Shown here piece after piece: positions 16,801-25,372 of a stretch of 64,000 nt of DNA. Position 1 is the stretch's first letter. Each line of letters starts with the position of its first letter. The DNA is taken from positions 62,001 through 126,000 of the forward strand of contig NZ_FOEI01000003.1 in the NCBI RefSeq assembly GCF_900110615.1. The letters run 5' to 3'. Source of the DNA: Flavobacterium urocaniciphilum (GTDB taxonomy: Bacteria; Bacteroidota; Bacteroidia; Flavobacteriales; Flavobacteriaceae). A program made the translations under genes and the position numbers. The notes beneath the pieces are model-generated. The model had not been told where the DNA came from. It worked only from the letters and a program-made list of their open reading frames with translations, and made no database searches.

Positions 16801-18062
16801 TATACTGCATCACAAAACTGATTGGTAACAGTATTAAATATTTTCACATAAATAGTTTGACCTGCAACCGTTGAAAAATTGTTTGGAGAAGCAATTGGAA
16901 TATTAGCTGCAGCATCAGCTGGAGAGGCATAATAAAACACGTCATAAGTCGAATTATCAATTCCTAATTGCGTTTCATTATTGGTTGTTAAATCAAACGT
17001 ATAATTAGGCGCACCCGTATTACATGTTTGTAAATTTATTGGATTCGTTACCGATAAATCATTAAAAACAATAGTATCTGTTAAGTAACAAGAACCTTTA
17101 GTAACTTCAACAGTATACGTTCCTGGTCCGTTAATCGTATAAGTTGATGTATTTCCACCTACTGGATTTCCGTTTTGATACCATTGATATGTATACGTAT
17201 TATCTAATTGAGTATCTAAAACAGCTGTATTACCTGCACAAATCGTTTGATCTGCTCCAAGGTTTAAAGTGTTGGTAAAACTTCCTCCCGAAATAAATAC
17301 GGCTGAATCAAAATCGGAATCTCCATAATCGGCAATTACCAATTTCAATCTGTACGAAGTATTTGGAACTACCGCTGAAGATGCATTTAAAACAACGGTA
17401 TGTCCACGCATGTTTAACGTTGAAGCAGCCGGATTACTAACATTATAAACACCAAAAAGTGAAGGATTAGTAGAACTACACGTATTGTTATATAATGAAT
17501 TCTTAATATTTTTTACCGTTACCGGATTTGAAGTTCCTGGAATAACACCCAAATTTGTAGTTACGCCTGTTCCTAAATTTGTTAATTCAAAAGCAAAAAT
17601 ATCATTAGATAAACATTGAAATTGTCCGTATTCGTTAGAAGCAAATAAGAAATCAAAACTAAATGAAGAAGAAATCGGAATAAAGTCGAATTGAATATAA
17701 GATAAATCCGTTAATGCTGTTGAAGTACCACTACTAGTATTACTTAAATTTTGTAAAAAAGCATCTGTTCCACCGCCTGAAGCTGTAGTACTTAAATTGG
17801 TGTCAGTATATAAACCTTGTGTATTTAAAATATTTCCACTTCGTAAAATAATCCCTTGATTAATGGGAAATGAAGAGCCGTTATTATTAAAATATCCAAC
17901 TGATTGATTGGATGAAATTGAAATATTGGAAACGGCTACACATGAATTTCCTAATAATAAATTTACTAAATCTGTGGGTGAATTTGTAGTATTATCAACG
18001 GTTATGGTTTGAGAGAATGAAACCGAAGCACAAAGCATTAATATATATAAAATCTTTTTCAT
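13842..18062 (-). CDS. T9SS type B secreted protein with choice-of-anchor L domain and about nine Cys-paired repeats
   Basis: 1406 residues from MKKILYIL (signal peptide MKKILYILMLCASVSFSQ); an in-frame ATG five codons upstream is a possible alternative. Residues about 25-265 form a choice-of-anchor L domain (LVNLLLGNSC, FLFASNEYGQF, LKLVIADYGDSDFDSAVFI). An Ig-like segment (TICAGNTAVLDTQL) and two further Ig-like modules follow. Then come about nine repeats of 60-80 residues, each beginning C-x-x-Y/F-x-L/I-P and ending in a second Cys before a beta strand (for example CNSYVLPSLTNGFYY). The C-terminus (FFTPNGDGVNDYWNIYNL to the end) is the gliding-motility-associated type B sorting domain. 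The product is expected on the cell surface or in gliding-related adhesion; the ligand is unknown. It has no operon partners. Confidence 0.88.
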   Translation of the reverse strand: MKKILYILMLCASVSFSQTITVDNTTNSPTDLVNLLLGNSCVAVSNISISSNQSVGYFNNNGSSFPINQGIILRSGNILNTQGLYTDTNLSTTASGGGTDAFLQNLSNTSSGTSTALTDLSYIQFDFIPISSSFSFDFLFASNEYGQFQCLSNDIFAFELTNLGTGVTTNLGVIPGTSNPVTVKNIKNSLYNNTCSSTNPSLFGVYNVSNPAASTLNMRGHTVVLNASSAVVPNTSYRLKLVIADYGDSDFDSAVFISGGSFTNTLNLGADQTICAGNTAVLDTQLDNTYTYQWYQNGNPVGGNTSTYTINGPGTYTVEVTKGSCYLTDTIVFNDLSVTNPINLQTCNTGAPNYTFDLTTNNETQLGIDNSTYDVFYYASPADAAANIPIASPNNFSTVAGQTIYVKIFNTVTNQFCDAVYQFDLIISATVNATQPADVELCETAGSTFYFLANLDSDVLNGQSGYTVLYYTFQADAIAGNGATITNVDLPNGTSTVTVWIRMQDSTNPSCFDVTSVDIIVHPLPIVDDIADVVECSSYVLPVITNGNYFTGPNGTGTQLNAGDTIDITNTYFIFIGPDANGCTNESSFNAYFVDEYEPTLDNCGSFTIPNPPYNIGAFYTAPGGPTGTGTLIPVGTTYTNTTQTSIVQTVYFYAEVNNVFCRDEQFDINIHPIPLADDPVDVTYCNSYVLPSLTNGFYYSGSGATGTQYFAGDAITTSQTVYVYNSNTFTDVNGNPGFCVIENPFQVNIVDTTVFTSISSCVSYDLPPISFGGYFTAPMGGGTQLDPTIPITTSQVVYYYANTSLLPNCTDNLNYNITINPLPAVDTIPSGTHCGEFILPTLTNGSYFMYSGGPSAIGQVPLSASQIIDLTGNNLAPGTYYIYAGPDANSCVQESSFTISITPLPIVDEYINQVLCNPYSIPAPTVGQIYTDAGGPTGTGVLVSPTDVFNADQRFYLYYQDPGTGCIVDKPFEMYYNGINLPDYPNVNVCDSYTLPVLTHVPPEPTTNYTIGYFYNNDGTNPVPNGTVFTPLTANPISVFVYAVNNGRFGVSCVEVDEIVITVSETPNLSTLALVFDPEECGTYVLPSLPPVPYTIGYFSQPNGVGPITDLSIENTGTTSQNYTYYVYATATNNANCNDEQAFSFTVHPLLNFPINDGLICVDPITNIAFDSYTVNTGLNPAQYTVNWYLNGTLVSTGPSYSATAAGTYTVEFIKLFPDVGANCNYNTSTFNVVASSPAVANFTVSAEFDSNTTFITVNITDGLGNYLYQLEYPDGSTTAFQSSNTFTDLESGEYFVNIYDMLGNCSPTRVGPIYIVNYPKFFTPNGDGVNDYWNIYNLSFSNDAIISIFDRYGKLIKQITPSSIGWDGKYNGKDLPSTDYWFSVEYTSQSNNKAIFKSHFTLKR

Positions 18063-18157
18063 AATGTATCCTTTCATAAGACACTCAATATATAAAAAAT
18101 AATGATTCGTAAAACTACTATCTACGAATCATTATTATAAACTGAACTTATTGATTT

Positions 18158-19954
18158 TTAATCGTTTAATTTCAATACAGCCATGAAAGCTTCTTGTGGT
18201 ATTTCTACATTTCCAACTTGGCGCATACGTTTTTTACCTTTTTTCTGTTTTTCTAATAGTTTACGTTTACGAGAAATATCTCCACCATAACATTTTGCAG
18301 TTACATCTTTACGTAACGCTTTAATGGTTTCTCTGGCGATAATTTTTGCACCGATAGATGCTTGAATTGGAATTTCAAATTGTTGACGTGGGATTAACTC
18401 GCGTAATTTCTCACACATTTTTTTACCAATGTTGTATGCATTATCTGCGTGAATTAAAGCCGATAAAGCATCTAATTGATTTGCGTTTAATAAGATATCC
18501 ATTTTTACTAATTTCGATTCTCTCATTCCAATCGGATGATAATCAAAAGAAGCATAACCTTTAGAAACGGTTTTTAATCTATCATAAAAATCGAATACAA
18601 TTTCCGCTAAAGGCATATCGAAATTTAATTCAACACGCTCAGTAGTTAAATAGGTTTGATTTGTAATTTGTCCACGTTTTTCAATACATAAACTCATAAC
18701 GTTTCCTACGAAATCTGCTTTTGTAATGATAGTTGCTTTTATATATGGTTCTTCTACTCTATCTAATTTTGTAGCGTCTGGCAAATCACTTGGATTATTT
18801 ACAATAATTGGAGTATCCGGTTCTTTTTTAGTGTATGCTAAATACGAAACGTTAGGAACCGTTGTAATAACTGTCATGTCGAATTCACGTTCTAAACGCT
18901 CTTGAATAATTTCCATGTGTAACATTCCTAAGAATCCACAACGGAAACCAAAACCTAAAGCAGCCGAACTTTCTGCAGCAAAAACTAATGAGGCATCGTT
19001 CAATTGTAATTTTTCCATTGAAGCACGTAAATCTTCATAATCTTCCGTGTCAACAGGATAAATTCCGGCGAATACCATTGGTTTTACATCTTCGAAACCT
19101 GTAATCATATTGGTAGTTGGTTGTACCGCATCAGTAATTGTATCACCAACTTTTACTTCTTTTGCTTCTTTAATTCCAGAAATTAAATATCCAACATCAC
19201 CAGCAGAAACAACATTTTTAGGAACTTGATTTAATTTTAATGTTCCAATTTCATCCGCATAATATTCTTTCCCAGTAGCCATGAATTTAATTTTCTGACC
19301 TTTTTTAATTTCACCATTCACCACTCGGTAAATTACTTCAATTCCTCTGAATGGATTATAATGTGAATCGAAAATTAAGGCTTGTAAAGGTTCGTCTTTA
19401 TTTCCTTTTGGCGCTGGAATTTTTTCAATAATTGCGGCTAAAATATTTTCAACACCAAAACCTGTTTTACCAGAAGCGTGAATAATATCTTCCAAATCAC
19501 AACCTAATAAATCGATAATATCATCTGATACTTCTTCCGGATTGGCTGAAGGTAAATCTACTTTATTTAAAACTGGAATAATTTCCAAGTCGTTTTCTAA
19601 CGCTAAATATAAATTTGAAATGGTTTGCGCTTGAATACTTTGTGCAGCATCAACAATTAATAATGCTCCTTCACAAGCGGCAATAGAACGAGAAACTTCA
19701 TAGGAAAAATCTACGTGTCCTGGAGTATCAATTAAGTTTAAAACATATTGTTCTCCTTTGTAAGTATATTCCATTTGAATAGCGTGACTCTTAATGGTAA
19801 TTCCACGCTCACGCTCCAAGTCCATATTATCCAATAACTGCGCTTTTTCTTCTCTGGCAGAAACGGTTTGCGTAGCACTTAAAAGTCTGTCCGCTAAGGT
19901 ACTTTTACCGTGATCGATATGTGCAATGATGCAAAAATTTCTAATGTGTTTCAT
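18158..19954 (-). CDS. lepA: Elongation factor 4 (LepA)
   Basis: 598 residues, standard length. This ribosome-bound GTPase acts on stalled or misassembled translation complexes. GTPase motifs are intact: G1 AHIDHGKST (11-19), G3 DTPGHVDF, G4 NKVDLP. EF-G-like domains II, III and V follow, then the LepA-specific C-terminal domain ([40 protein letters not shown]). No tRNA-mimic domain IV is present, as expected. It is divergent from the SIMPL gene and has a clear -7 element 100 bp upstream. Confidence 0.97.
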   Translation of the reverse strand: MKHIRNFCIIAHIDHGKSTLADRLLSATQTVSAREEKAQLLDNMDLERERGITIKSHAIQMEYTYKGEQYVLNLIDTPGHVDFSYEVSRSIAACEGALLIVDAAQSIQAQTISNLYLALENDLEIIPVLNKVDLPSANPEEVSDDIIDLLGCDLEDIIHASGKTGFGVENILAAIIEKIPAPKGNKDEPLQALIFDSHYNPFRGIEVIYRVVNGEIKKGQKIKFMATGKEYYADEIGTLKLNQVPKNVVSAGDVGYLISGIKEAKEVKVGDTITDAVQPTTNMITGFEDVKPMVFAGIYPVDTEDYEDLRASMEKLQLNDASLVFAAESSAALGFGFRCGFLGMLHMEIIQERLEREFDMTVITTVPNVSYLAYTKKEPDTPIIVNNPSDLPDATKLDRVEEPYIKATIITKADFVGNVMSLCIEKRGQITNQTYLTTERVELNFDMPLAEIVFDFYDRLKTVSKGYASFDYHPIGMRESKLVKMDILLNANQLDALSALIHADNAYNIGKKMCEKLRELIPRQQFEIPIQASIGAKIIARETIKALRKDVTAKCYGGDISRKRKLLEKQKKGKKRMRQVGNVEIPQEAFMAVLKLND

Positions 19955-19965
19955 TTGTTATTTTT

Positions 19966-19996
19966 CAAAATTCAAAATTTAAAATTTAAAATTCAT
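19966..19996. repeat. AT microrepeat (AAATTCAAAATTTAAAATTT) upstream of lepA
   Basis: Four near-copies of a 9-10 bp unit AAAATTNAA lie in the leader between the lepA promoter and its start. No function is evident. Confidence 0.4.
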
Positions 19997-20052
19997 TCTT
20001 CAACAAACTTTTATTTAAATTTAAAATGTTCTTTTACTTCTTTTATAATCTG

Positions 20053-20060
20053 CAAAGATA
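20053..20060 (-). promoter_or_regulatory. Putative -7 element for lepA
   Basis: Minus strand TATCTTTG followed by C, an exact TAnnTTTG match about 100 bp before the lepA start. Confidence 0.55.
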
Positions 20061-20153
20061 GACGATTTATGTTGTTAAAAGAAATTATTTATTTGTAATA
20101 CTATTTTTTTAAATTAAGCGTTATTTTTACTATTTAACTAATCATCAACAAAC

Positions 20154-20864
20154 ATGAAAAAAACAATTTACTATTTTACAATATTTGCACTATTTAGCAT
20201 TGGTTTTGGATTTTCCCAACAAAAAAGCACAATAAGAGTTAATGGTTTAGGGAAAGTGACAGCATTTCCTAATGCAGCTATTATTACACTAGAATTAGAT
20301 CATGTTAAACCAACTTTACGTGAAGCGGTAAACGAAAATCAGAAAACGTTATCATTAGTAAAAACTTTGATAAAAAATTATGTAAAAGACACTACACAAA
20401 TTAAAACGAGTTTAATTTCAACCAATAAAATTTCTAAATGGGATAGCAAATTAGCCAAAGAAGTATTTGTAGGGTTTGAATCGTCTCAGAAAATTATTTT
20501 CACTTTGCTAGATTTAAATCAAATGCAAAATTTTACGGAAGAATTATTAAAAACCAAATTCAATAAAATTCAATCCATTGCTTATTTCAACACAAATTCT
20601 GAAGAATTGATGAAACAAGCACAAGATTTAGCGGTTAAAGATGCGATTGAAATTACTAAAAGGTTAGCCAAAAGTGCTAATGTTGAAATCAGTTCTATTG
20701 TAAATATTTCCACCAATAATAGCGCAAATGAAGAACGATTTTCTACTGAAAGAAATGAATTTGAAACCTATGGTAAAGCAATGGGCGGCAGAGGCGTTTC
20801 TTCAAGTGGACAATTAATTGAATACGTGGTTCGAGTTTCTATGGAAACGGAAATTTTTCAATAA
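20154..20864 (+). CDS. SIMPL (DUF541) domain protein, exported
   Basis: 236 residues with signal peptide MKKTIYYFTIFALFSIGFGFSQ. The rest is a single SIMPL/DUF541 domain: the opening STIRVNGLGKVTAFPNAAIITLELD, the central repeats with KTSLISTNKISKWD, and the closing EYVVRVSMETEIFQ. Members such as BP26 and YggE are periplasmic or outer-membrane-associated oligomers connected with envelope or oxidative stress; no enzymatic role is established. The gene is divergent from lepA and convergent with dinB, whose stop lies one base beyond its own, leaving no room for a separate terminator. Confidence 0.88.
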   Translation: MKKTIYYFTIFALFSIGFGFSQQKSTIRVNGLGKVTAFPNAAIITLELDHVKPTLREAVNENQKTLSLVKTLIKNYVKDTTQIKTSLISTNKISKWDSKLAKEVFVGFESSQKIIFTLLDLNQMQNFTEELLKTKFNKIQSIAYFNTNSEELMKQAQDLAVKDAIEITKRLAKSANVEISSIVNISTNNSANEERFSTERNEFETYGKAMGGRGVSSSGQLIEYVVRVSMETEIFQ

Positions 20865-20865
20865 G

Positions 20866-21945
20866 TTAAAACTCAAACTTTAATTGATACACCACAAATT
20901 TCTTTTGATGTGTGTTCAAATTGTTTAATGAAATTCCGAGTAATCGGACAGAATCTTTGAGTTTTTCTTGATACAATAATTCTTTTGCGGTTTCGAAAAT
21001 CAAGCCTTTATCGGAAATAAAATAAGGCAACGTTTTACTACGAGTTTGCAAGGTAAAATCGGAATATTTAATTTTTAATGTTACGGTTTTACCTGCAATT
21101 TTGTATTTTTTAATGCGACGTTCAATCTCTTCAGCAATATTATTTAAACGTTCTTCCATATAAATTTCGGAAGAAAGATTTTTAAAAAAAGTTCGTTCGG
21201 CACCAATAGATTTCATTTCTCTGTTGGGTTTCACTTGACTAAAACTAATGCCTCGCGATAAATTATAGTACGCTTTTCCACTGTTACCAAAATGTTCTTC
21301 CAAATATTCTATTGATTTAGATTTTAAATCGGTTCCCGTATAAATACCCAATTGGTACATTTTTTCGGCGGTGACTTTTCCTATTCCATAGAATTTTTTC
21401 ACATCTAATACTTCAATAAATGCTTCTACTTCATCCGGATTGACGGTTTTTTGTCCGTTGGGTTTGTTAAAATCACTAGCAATTTTTGCTACAAATTTAT
21501 TAACGGAAATTCCAGCCGAAGCAGTTAAACCTGTAGTTTCAAATATTTTTTGTCGGATTTCTTTAGCGATTAATGTCGCACTCGGATTTCCTTTTTTGTT
21601 TTCCGTAACATCCAAATACGCTTCATCTAAAGAAAGCGGTTCCACCAAATCGGTATATTCATGAAATATTTTTCGAATTTGTTTCGATACTTCTTTGTAG
21701 CGATCAAAATTCGGTTTCACAAAAATTAAATCGGCACATAATCGAGCAGCTTGAGCACCACTCATGGCACTTCTCACTCCAAATTTTCGTGCCTCATAAC
21801 TTGCTGCACTAATTACACCACGAACTTCATTACCGCCAACAGCTACTGGTTTTCCTTTTAATTCAGGATTGTCCAATTGCTCTACAGACGCATAAAATGC
21901 ATCCATATCAATGTGAATAATTTTTCGAAGTGGTACCTGTTCCAT
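20866..21945 (-). CDS. dinB: DNA polymerase IV (Y family)
   Basis: 359 residues. A translesion polymerase lacking proofreading. Catalytic acids are present: D13 in IIHIDMDAFYASVEQ and D107/E108 in SLDEAYLDVTE; the steric-gate region FYASVE is normal. Helix-hairpin-helix positions (KKFYGIGKVTAEKMYQLGI) and the little-finger domain (about 240-350, IGAERTFFKNLSSE) follow. The extreme C-terminus lacks an obvious beta-clamp motif by eye. The gene is divergent from the CYTH gene across 65 bp. LexA-type control cannot be judged from the upstream sequence. Confidence 0.95.
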   Translation of the reverse strand: MEQVPLRKIIHIDMDAFYASVEQLDNPELKGKPVAVGGNEVRGVISAASYEARKFGVRSAMSGAQAARLCADLIFVKPNFDRYKEVSKQIRKIFHEYTDLVEPLSLDEAYLDVTENKKGNPSATLIAKEIRQKIFETTGLTASAGISVNKFVAKIASDFNKPNGQKTVNPDEVEAFIEVLDVKKFYGIGKVTAEKMYQLGIYTGTDLKSKSIEYLEEHFGNSGKAYYNLSRGISFSQVKPNREMKSIGAERTFFKNLSSEIYMEERLNNIAEEIERRIKKYKIAGKTVTLKIKYSDFTLQTRSKTLPYFISDKGLIFETAKELLYQEKLKDSVRLLGISLNNLNTHQKKFVVYQLKFEF

Positions 21946-21981
21946 AACAATACAAATTACTGAAAAAAATATTTTTTTACT

Positions 21982-21989
21982 TACATTTG
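21982..21989 (+). promoter_or_regulatory. Putative -7 element for the CYTH gene
   Basis: TACATTTG, an exact TAnnTTTG match, 21 bp before the ATG at 22011. Confidence 0.5.
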
Positions 21990-22010
21990 AGTCATAATAT
22001 TTGATACATC

Positions 22011-22478
22011 ATGCAAGAAATAGAACGCAAATTTTTAGTCAATTCTTTAGATTTTATAGCTGAAGCGAAACAAACCCAAAAAATTGTTCAAGGATATCTA
22101 AATTCTAATCCGGAACGAACGGTTCGAATCAGAATCAAAGATCAAAAAGGATTTATAACCATAAAAGGTCAAGGAAATGACTCGGGCACCACTCGTTTTG
22201 AATGGGAAAAAGAAATAGATGTTAAAGAAGCAGAAGCGTTAATTTTATTGTGTGAATCGGGTGTGATTGACAAAACTAGGTATTTAATTCCAATAGGAAA
22301 TCATACTTATGAAGTGGACATTTTCGAAGGAGAAAACAAAGGTTTGGTAATGGCAGAGATTGAATTATCGCATGAAAATGAAGTTTTTGACAAACCTGAA
22401 TGGTTAGATGAAGAAGTAACGAACGATGAACGATTTTATAATGCTTATTTAAGCAAAAAGCCTTTTACAACTTGGTAA
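22011..22478 (+). CDS. CYTH domain protein (triphosphate tunnel metalloenzyme)
   Basis: 155 residues, one CYTH domain. The defining N-terminal E-x-E-x-K is E3-I-E-R-K7, followed by the tunnel-lining basic and acidic strands (TVRIRIKDQKGFITIKGQ, TRFEWEKEI, YEVDIFEGENKGLVMAEIEL). Family members hydrolyse inorganic tripolyphosphate or thiamine triphosphate, or act as class IV adenylyl cyclases; small bacterial forms of this length are usually triphosphatases, so that is the preferred reading. It is cytoplasmic. Its stop codon lies inside the terminator hairpin shared with the convergent RlpA-like gene. Confidence 0.9.
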   Translation: MQEIERKFLVNSLDFIAEAKQTQKIVQGYLNSNPERTVRIRIKDQKGFITIKGQGNDSGTTRFEWEKEIDVKEAEALILLCESGVIDKTRYLIPIGNHTYEVDIFEGENKGLVMAEIELSHENEVFDKPEWLDEEVTNDERFYNAYLSKKPFTTW

Positions 22479-22488
22479 AAGGCTTTTT
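22455..22488. terminator. Bidirectional terminator overlapping the CYTH stop codon
   Basis: AAAAAGCCTTTTAC pairs with GTAAAAGGCTTTTT, 6-nt loop. It contains the CYTH stop (22476-22478) and abuts the end of the RlpA-like gene. Confidence 0.85.
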
Positions 22489-22489
22489 T

Positions 22490-22939
22490 TTATTTTTTTA
22501 CTATTTCAATATCAACTTCTATATGTCCGCCGTATGCTTTTGGTTTTACTTTATCAAAAGCGGCTTTTGTTAAATCAATATGTTTAGTTTTAACGAATGG
22601 TCCACGATCCGTTACGGTTACGTAAACTACTTTTTTTGTTTTAACGCCCGTTATTTTCAATTTCGTTCCGAAAGGTAATTTTCGGTGAGCACAAGTCATG
22701 TCGTTATTATTAAACTTCGTACCACTTGCGGTTCTTCTTCCATTAAATTTATTTGCATAATACGAAGCGTGTGCTCCTTTGTGATACATTTCTAGTTTTT
22801 CAACAACCGAATCTTTCTTGATAGTATCAGTAACTTTTGCTTTTGGCTTTTCTTGAGAAGGGAAAATTTTAAAATTCTCTTTCTGGAAAAACAACACGAC
22901 TAAAAGCGGTAATATGTAAATAAATTTTTTCATCTTCAT
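22490..22939 (-). CDS. Septal ring lytic transglycosylase RlpA family protein
   Basis: 149 residues. An N-terminal hydrophobic segment (residues 4-18, FIYILPLLVVLFFQK) acts as signal anchor or signal peptide, followed by a short Lys-rich linker and one double-psi beta-barrel RlpA domain (about 55-147: HASYYANKFNGRRTASGTKF, MTCAHRKLPFGTKLKI, VTVTDRGPFVKTKHIDLTKAAFDKV). The conserved catalytic-type Asp (D in TDRGPF) and His (HIDLT) are present. E. coli RlpA cuts glycan strands lacking stem peptides; no SPOR domain is found here, so septal targeting is uncertain. Starts at M1 or M3 are both possible. Confidence 0.85.
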   Translation of the reverse strand: MKMKKFIYILPLLVVLFFQKENFKIFPSQEKPKAKVTDTIKKDSVVEKLEMYHKGAHASYYANKFNGRRTASGTKFNNNDMTCAHRKLPFGTKLKITGVKTKKVVYVTVTDRGPFVKTKHIDLTKAAFDKVKPKAYGGHIEVDIEIVKK

Positions 22940-23008
22940 TATTATATAAGATTAAAAAAGAAGTAAATTTTCACTTACTTCTTTCAGATTTATTTTGACT
23001 TTCAAAAA

Positions 23009-23434
23009 TTATGCCAACCAATTCGACCAAGGAATTCTCGACAGTAATAATATCAATCCTATAGCATATCCAATTCCGATTTTCTTGAATTTTCCATTAC
23101 TGCTTTCTTCTTTTTTATGTTTGCTCCAACCAATAGTGATAAAAACAATAGCAATAATATTTACTAATGGATGTTCTAATGCGGTTAAACGCATAGCTGC
23201 ATTACTCATTTGACTCATCGCTTCTTTTCCTAATGGTGAAACAGCCCAAAGAATTAAACCAACCACTAATTGAATGTGACTAAAAATTAAAGCAACTAAA
23301 GACAAACTTCTATCGCTTGGTTTAAAATTTCTTTTAGACGAAAGTCCAACAAAAGCATTAATTACGGCAATTATTAATACCGCTAAAACAGCGTACGCTA
23401 ACGTAGAATGAATAGATTGAATAGTTTCTGTCAT
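23009..23434 (-). CDS. Small four-helix integral membrane protein, unknown function
   Basis: 141 residues with four predicted membrane helices (about 8-28, 44-65, 85-102, 122-136). Conserved-looking histidines lie near membrane faces (H9, H54 in SHIQLVVGLILW, H87 in LEHPLVN), and a His-rich pattern of this kind recalls cytochrome b561-like four-helix proteins, but no firm heme-binding assignment can be made. Related flavobacterial sequences carry inconsistent names in databases, as far as I recall. It is a single gene between the RlpA-like gene and the 5-FTHF cyclo-ligase, same strand. Confidence 0.7.
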   Translation of the reverse strand: MTETIQSIHSTLAYAVLAVLIIAVINAFVGLSSKRNFKPSDRSLSLVALIFSHIQLVVGLILWAVSPLGKEAMSQMSNAAMRLTALEHPLVNIIAIVFITIGWSKHKKEESSNGKFKKIGIGYAIGLILLLSRIPWSNWLA

Positions 23435-23500
23435 AGTTATAGTTGTTTAGTTAGAAAATCAAATGTAAGAAAATATATGTAATCTTACTTCAATTTTACA

Positions 23501-24064
23501 TTAAAAATTATAAACTGTAGTAAGTGAAACACAAATATCTAGTTGAATATCAGTAGGCAAAACGTCAGAAATTAATTCTTCCGCTTCGAAGAAAGACAAA
23601 CCAATTTTTAAGACATTGGGTTGACATTCAGATAAAAATTTATCGTAAAATCCTTTTCCATAACCTACTCGATTTCCATTTACATCATAGGCTAAAAGGG
23701 GAACAAAAACCACATCTATTTTAGAAACTGGAACTTCTAAACCATCAACAGGTTCTGGAATATCGTATTCGTTTTTTTTAATTTTGGTATTATCGGTTAA
23801 TAAAAAATGTGTCATTTCTCTCGTTTCAAAATCGCTTTTTGAAACAACTACATCTTTATCTTTTCCGGCTAAAACTTGTAAAATAAATTCGGTATCAACT
23901 TCATGCTGACTTTCAATAGGCAAAAATAGATGGTAGAAATTTCGATTCCAAATGTCTAAATGTATCAGTTGGTTGGCAATTTCTAAAGAATATTCTTCAA
24001 CTTCATAATCTGTAAGTTGTTTTCGTAACGCTTTATATTTTTGTCGTAATTCTTTTTTAGTCAT
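23501..24064 (-). CDS. 5-formyltetrahydrofolate cyclo-ligase
   Basis: 187 residues. An ATP-dependent enzyme converting 5-formyl-THF to 5,10-methenyl-THF, returning folate to one-carbon metabolism. Motifs: the N-terminal KKELRQKYKALRKQL basic region that contacts ATP, the folate-site segment LFLPIESQHEVDTEFIL, and the signature VPLLAYDVNGNRVGYGKGFYDKFL. Its start overlaps the 3' end of the PLP decarboxylase gene by eight bases, so the two are translationally coupled. A functional link between them is not obvious. Confidence 0.93.
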   Translation of the reverse strand: MTKKELRQKYKALRKQLTDYEVEEYSLEIANQLIHLDIWNRNFYHLFLPIESQHEVDTEFILQVLAGKDKDVVVSKSDFETREMTHFLLTDNTKIKKNEYDIPEPVDGLEVPVSKIDVVFVPLLAYDVNGNRVGYGKGFYDKFLSECQPNVLKIGLSFFEAEELISDVLPTDIQLDICVSLTTVYNF

Positions 24065-25295
24065 TTTTAGACGCTTTCAATTCGTCTATAAAGTTAGTTA
24101 AATGTTCGACTTCTACATGATCCATCAAAACAATTTTATACCATTTATTGTTTTCATTGTGTTGTTGTGGAACTAAACCATATTTATGAGCAATACTTTC
24201 AGGAATAAATTCTGCTTTTATTGTAACTATATTCATAAATGGGCAATTGTAAAATTCAATCCCCAAACTCTTTAATTCTTTGGTTAAAAATTGTGTTCGC
24301 ATCATTAAGATACTAATTTTTTCAAACCAGGCATGCGGACCATAAGTAGCTAAAATCATCCAAACGGCAACTGCATTGGCTCCGGAACGACTTCCACATA
24401 ATGTTAAATCCATACCTTCTACATATTCTGCTTCTTTGGTTAAAACATTTTCAATTAAGCCTTTTCTACAAATAAAAACTCCAGTTCCGTAGGGCGCTTG
24501 CAACATTTTATGCGCATCAATGGTAATCGAACTTATTTTAGGATTATTGAAATTGATTTCCGATTTTTCATTGCTAAACGGATAAACAAATCCGCCATAA
24601 GCACCATCAATATGTAATTTAAATGAAACTTGATGTTTTTCTAAAACTTCAATATAATCGTTTGGATTATCAACCGAACCGAACATCGTTGTACCTAAAT
24701 TGGAAACAGCTATAAAATACTTGACACCTTTATTTTTAGCTTCAGAAACAAGAAAATCTAATTGTTCTTTTTGAATTTCTCTTGAATTAAAATCAACCGG
24801 AATTGAAATCCATTCAATTTGTAATAAATTTGAAGCTTTTGGAATCGAATAATGCGTGTCTTCGCTAGCTAAAATGGCAATTTCATGAAGTTTAGCATCA
24901 AAATTATGCATAAAATAATTTCTAAAAACCCATATTGCTTGTATGTTGGCTTCGGTTCCTCCTGGAGAAATATAACCGTCAAATTCATTTGGTTTGCATT
25001 TAAAAACATCAACAGCCAAAACACTTAAAACTTCTCTTTCAATTTCTTGTGTTCCATAAAAAGCATTTTCAGAAGTTCCAAAAGTATGGCAACCAATATT
25101 ATTCGGATTCGCTACAAAGGCTCTAATAGTTGGAGCATCACGCAAAAACGGTGCTTCTTCATAAAATACTTTGCTATCTAATCGAGAAGCAGGAAAACCA
25201 AGTGTGGCATCCGTTGCAAAATTTACATTTTGAACTAAAGCTTCATCTATTCTTGTTTGTCTTTGTTGCGGAGTTAATTTTTTCCAATACTGCAT
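24057..25295 (-). CDS. PLP-dependent group II amino acid decarboxylase
   Basis: 412 residues, fold type I PLP enzyme. Visible PLP-site residues: H148 (SEDTHYS, stacks on the ring), D230 (HIDGAYGG, binds the pyridine nitrogen) and K263 (TIDAHKMLQAPYGTG, Schiff base). The glycine-rich phosphate contact ISPGGTEANIQA is at 109-120. The overall pattern is close to histidine/aromatic-L-amino-acid decarboxylases, and to flavobacterial proteins often annotated as aspartate aminotransferase family or pyridoxal-dependent decarboxylase; the substrate cannot be told by eye. It overlaps the downstream 5-FTHF cyclo-ligase. Confidence 0.88.
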   Translation of the reverse strand: MQYWKKLTPQQRQTRIDEALVQNVNFATDATLGFPASRLDSKVFYEEAPFLRDAPTIRAFVANPNNIGCHTFGTSENAFYGTQEIEREVLSVLAVDVFKCKPNEFDGYISPGGTEANIQAIWVFRNYFMHNFDAKLHEIAILASEDTHYSIPKASNLLQIEWISIPVDFNSREIQKEQLDFLVSEAKNKGVKYFIAVSNLGTTMFGSVDNPNDYIEVLEKHQVSFKLHIDGAYGGFVYPFSNEKSEINFNNPKISSITIDAHKMLQAPYGTGVFICRKGLIENVLTKEAEYVEGMDLTLCGSRSGANAVAVWMILATYGPHAWFEKISILMMRTQFLTKELKSLGIEFYNCPFMNIVTIKAEFIPESIAHKYGLVPQQHNENNKWYKIVLMDHVEVEHLTNFIDELKASKND

Positions 25296-25372
25296 ACCTA
25301 ATATTTTTTGACAAATCTAGGCGGCAAAACGGAGATAAAATATGATAAATGTTAGGTTTTCAAATTTAACTT

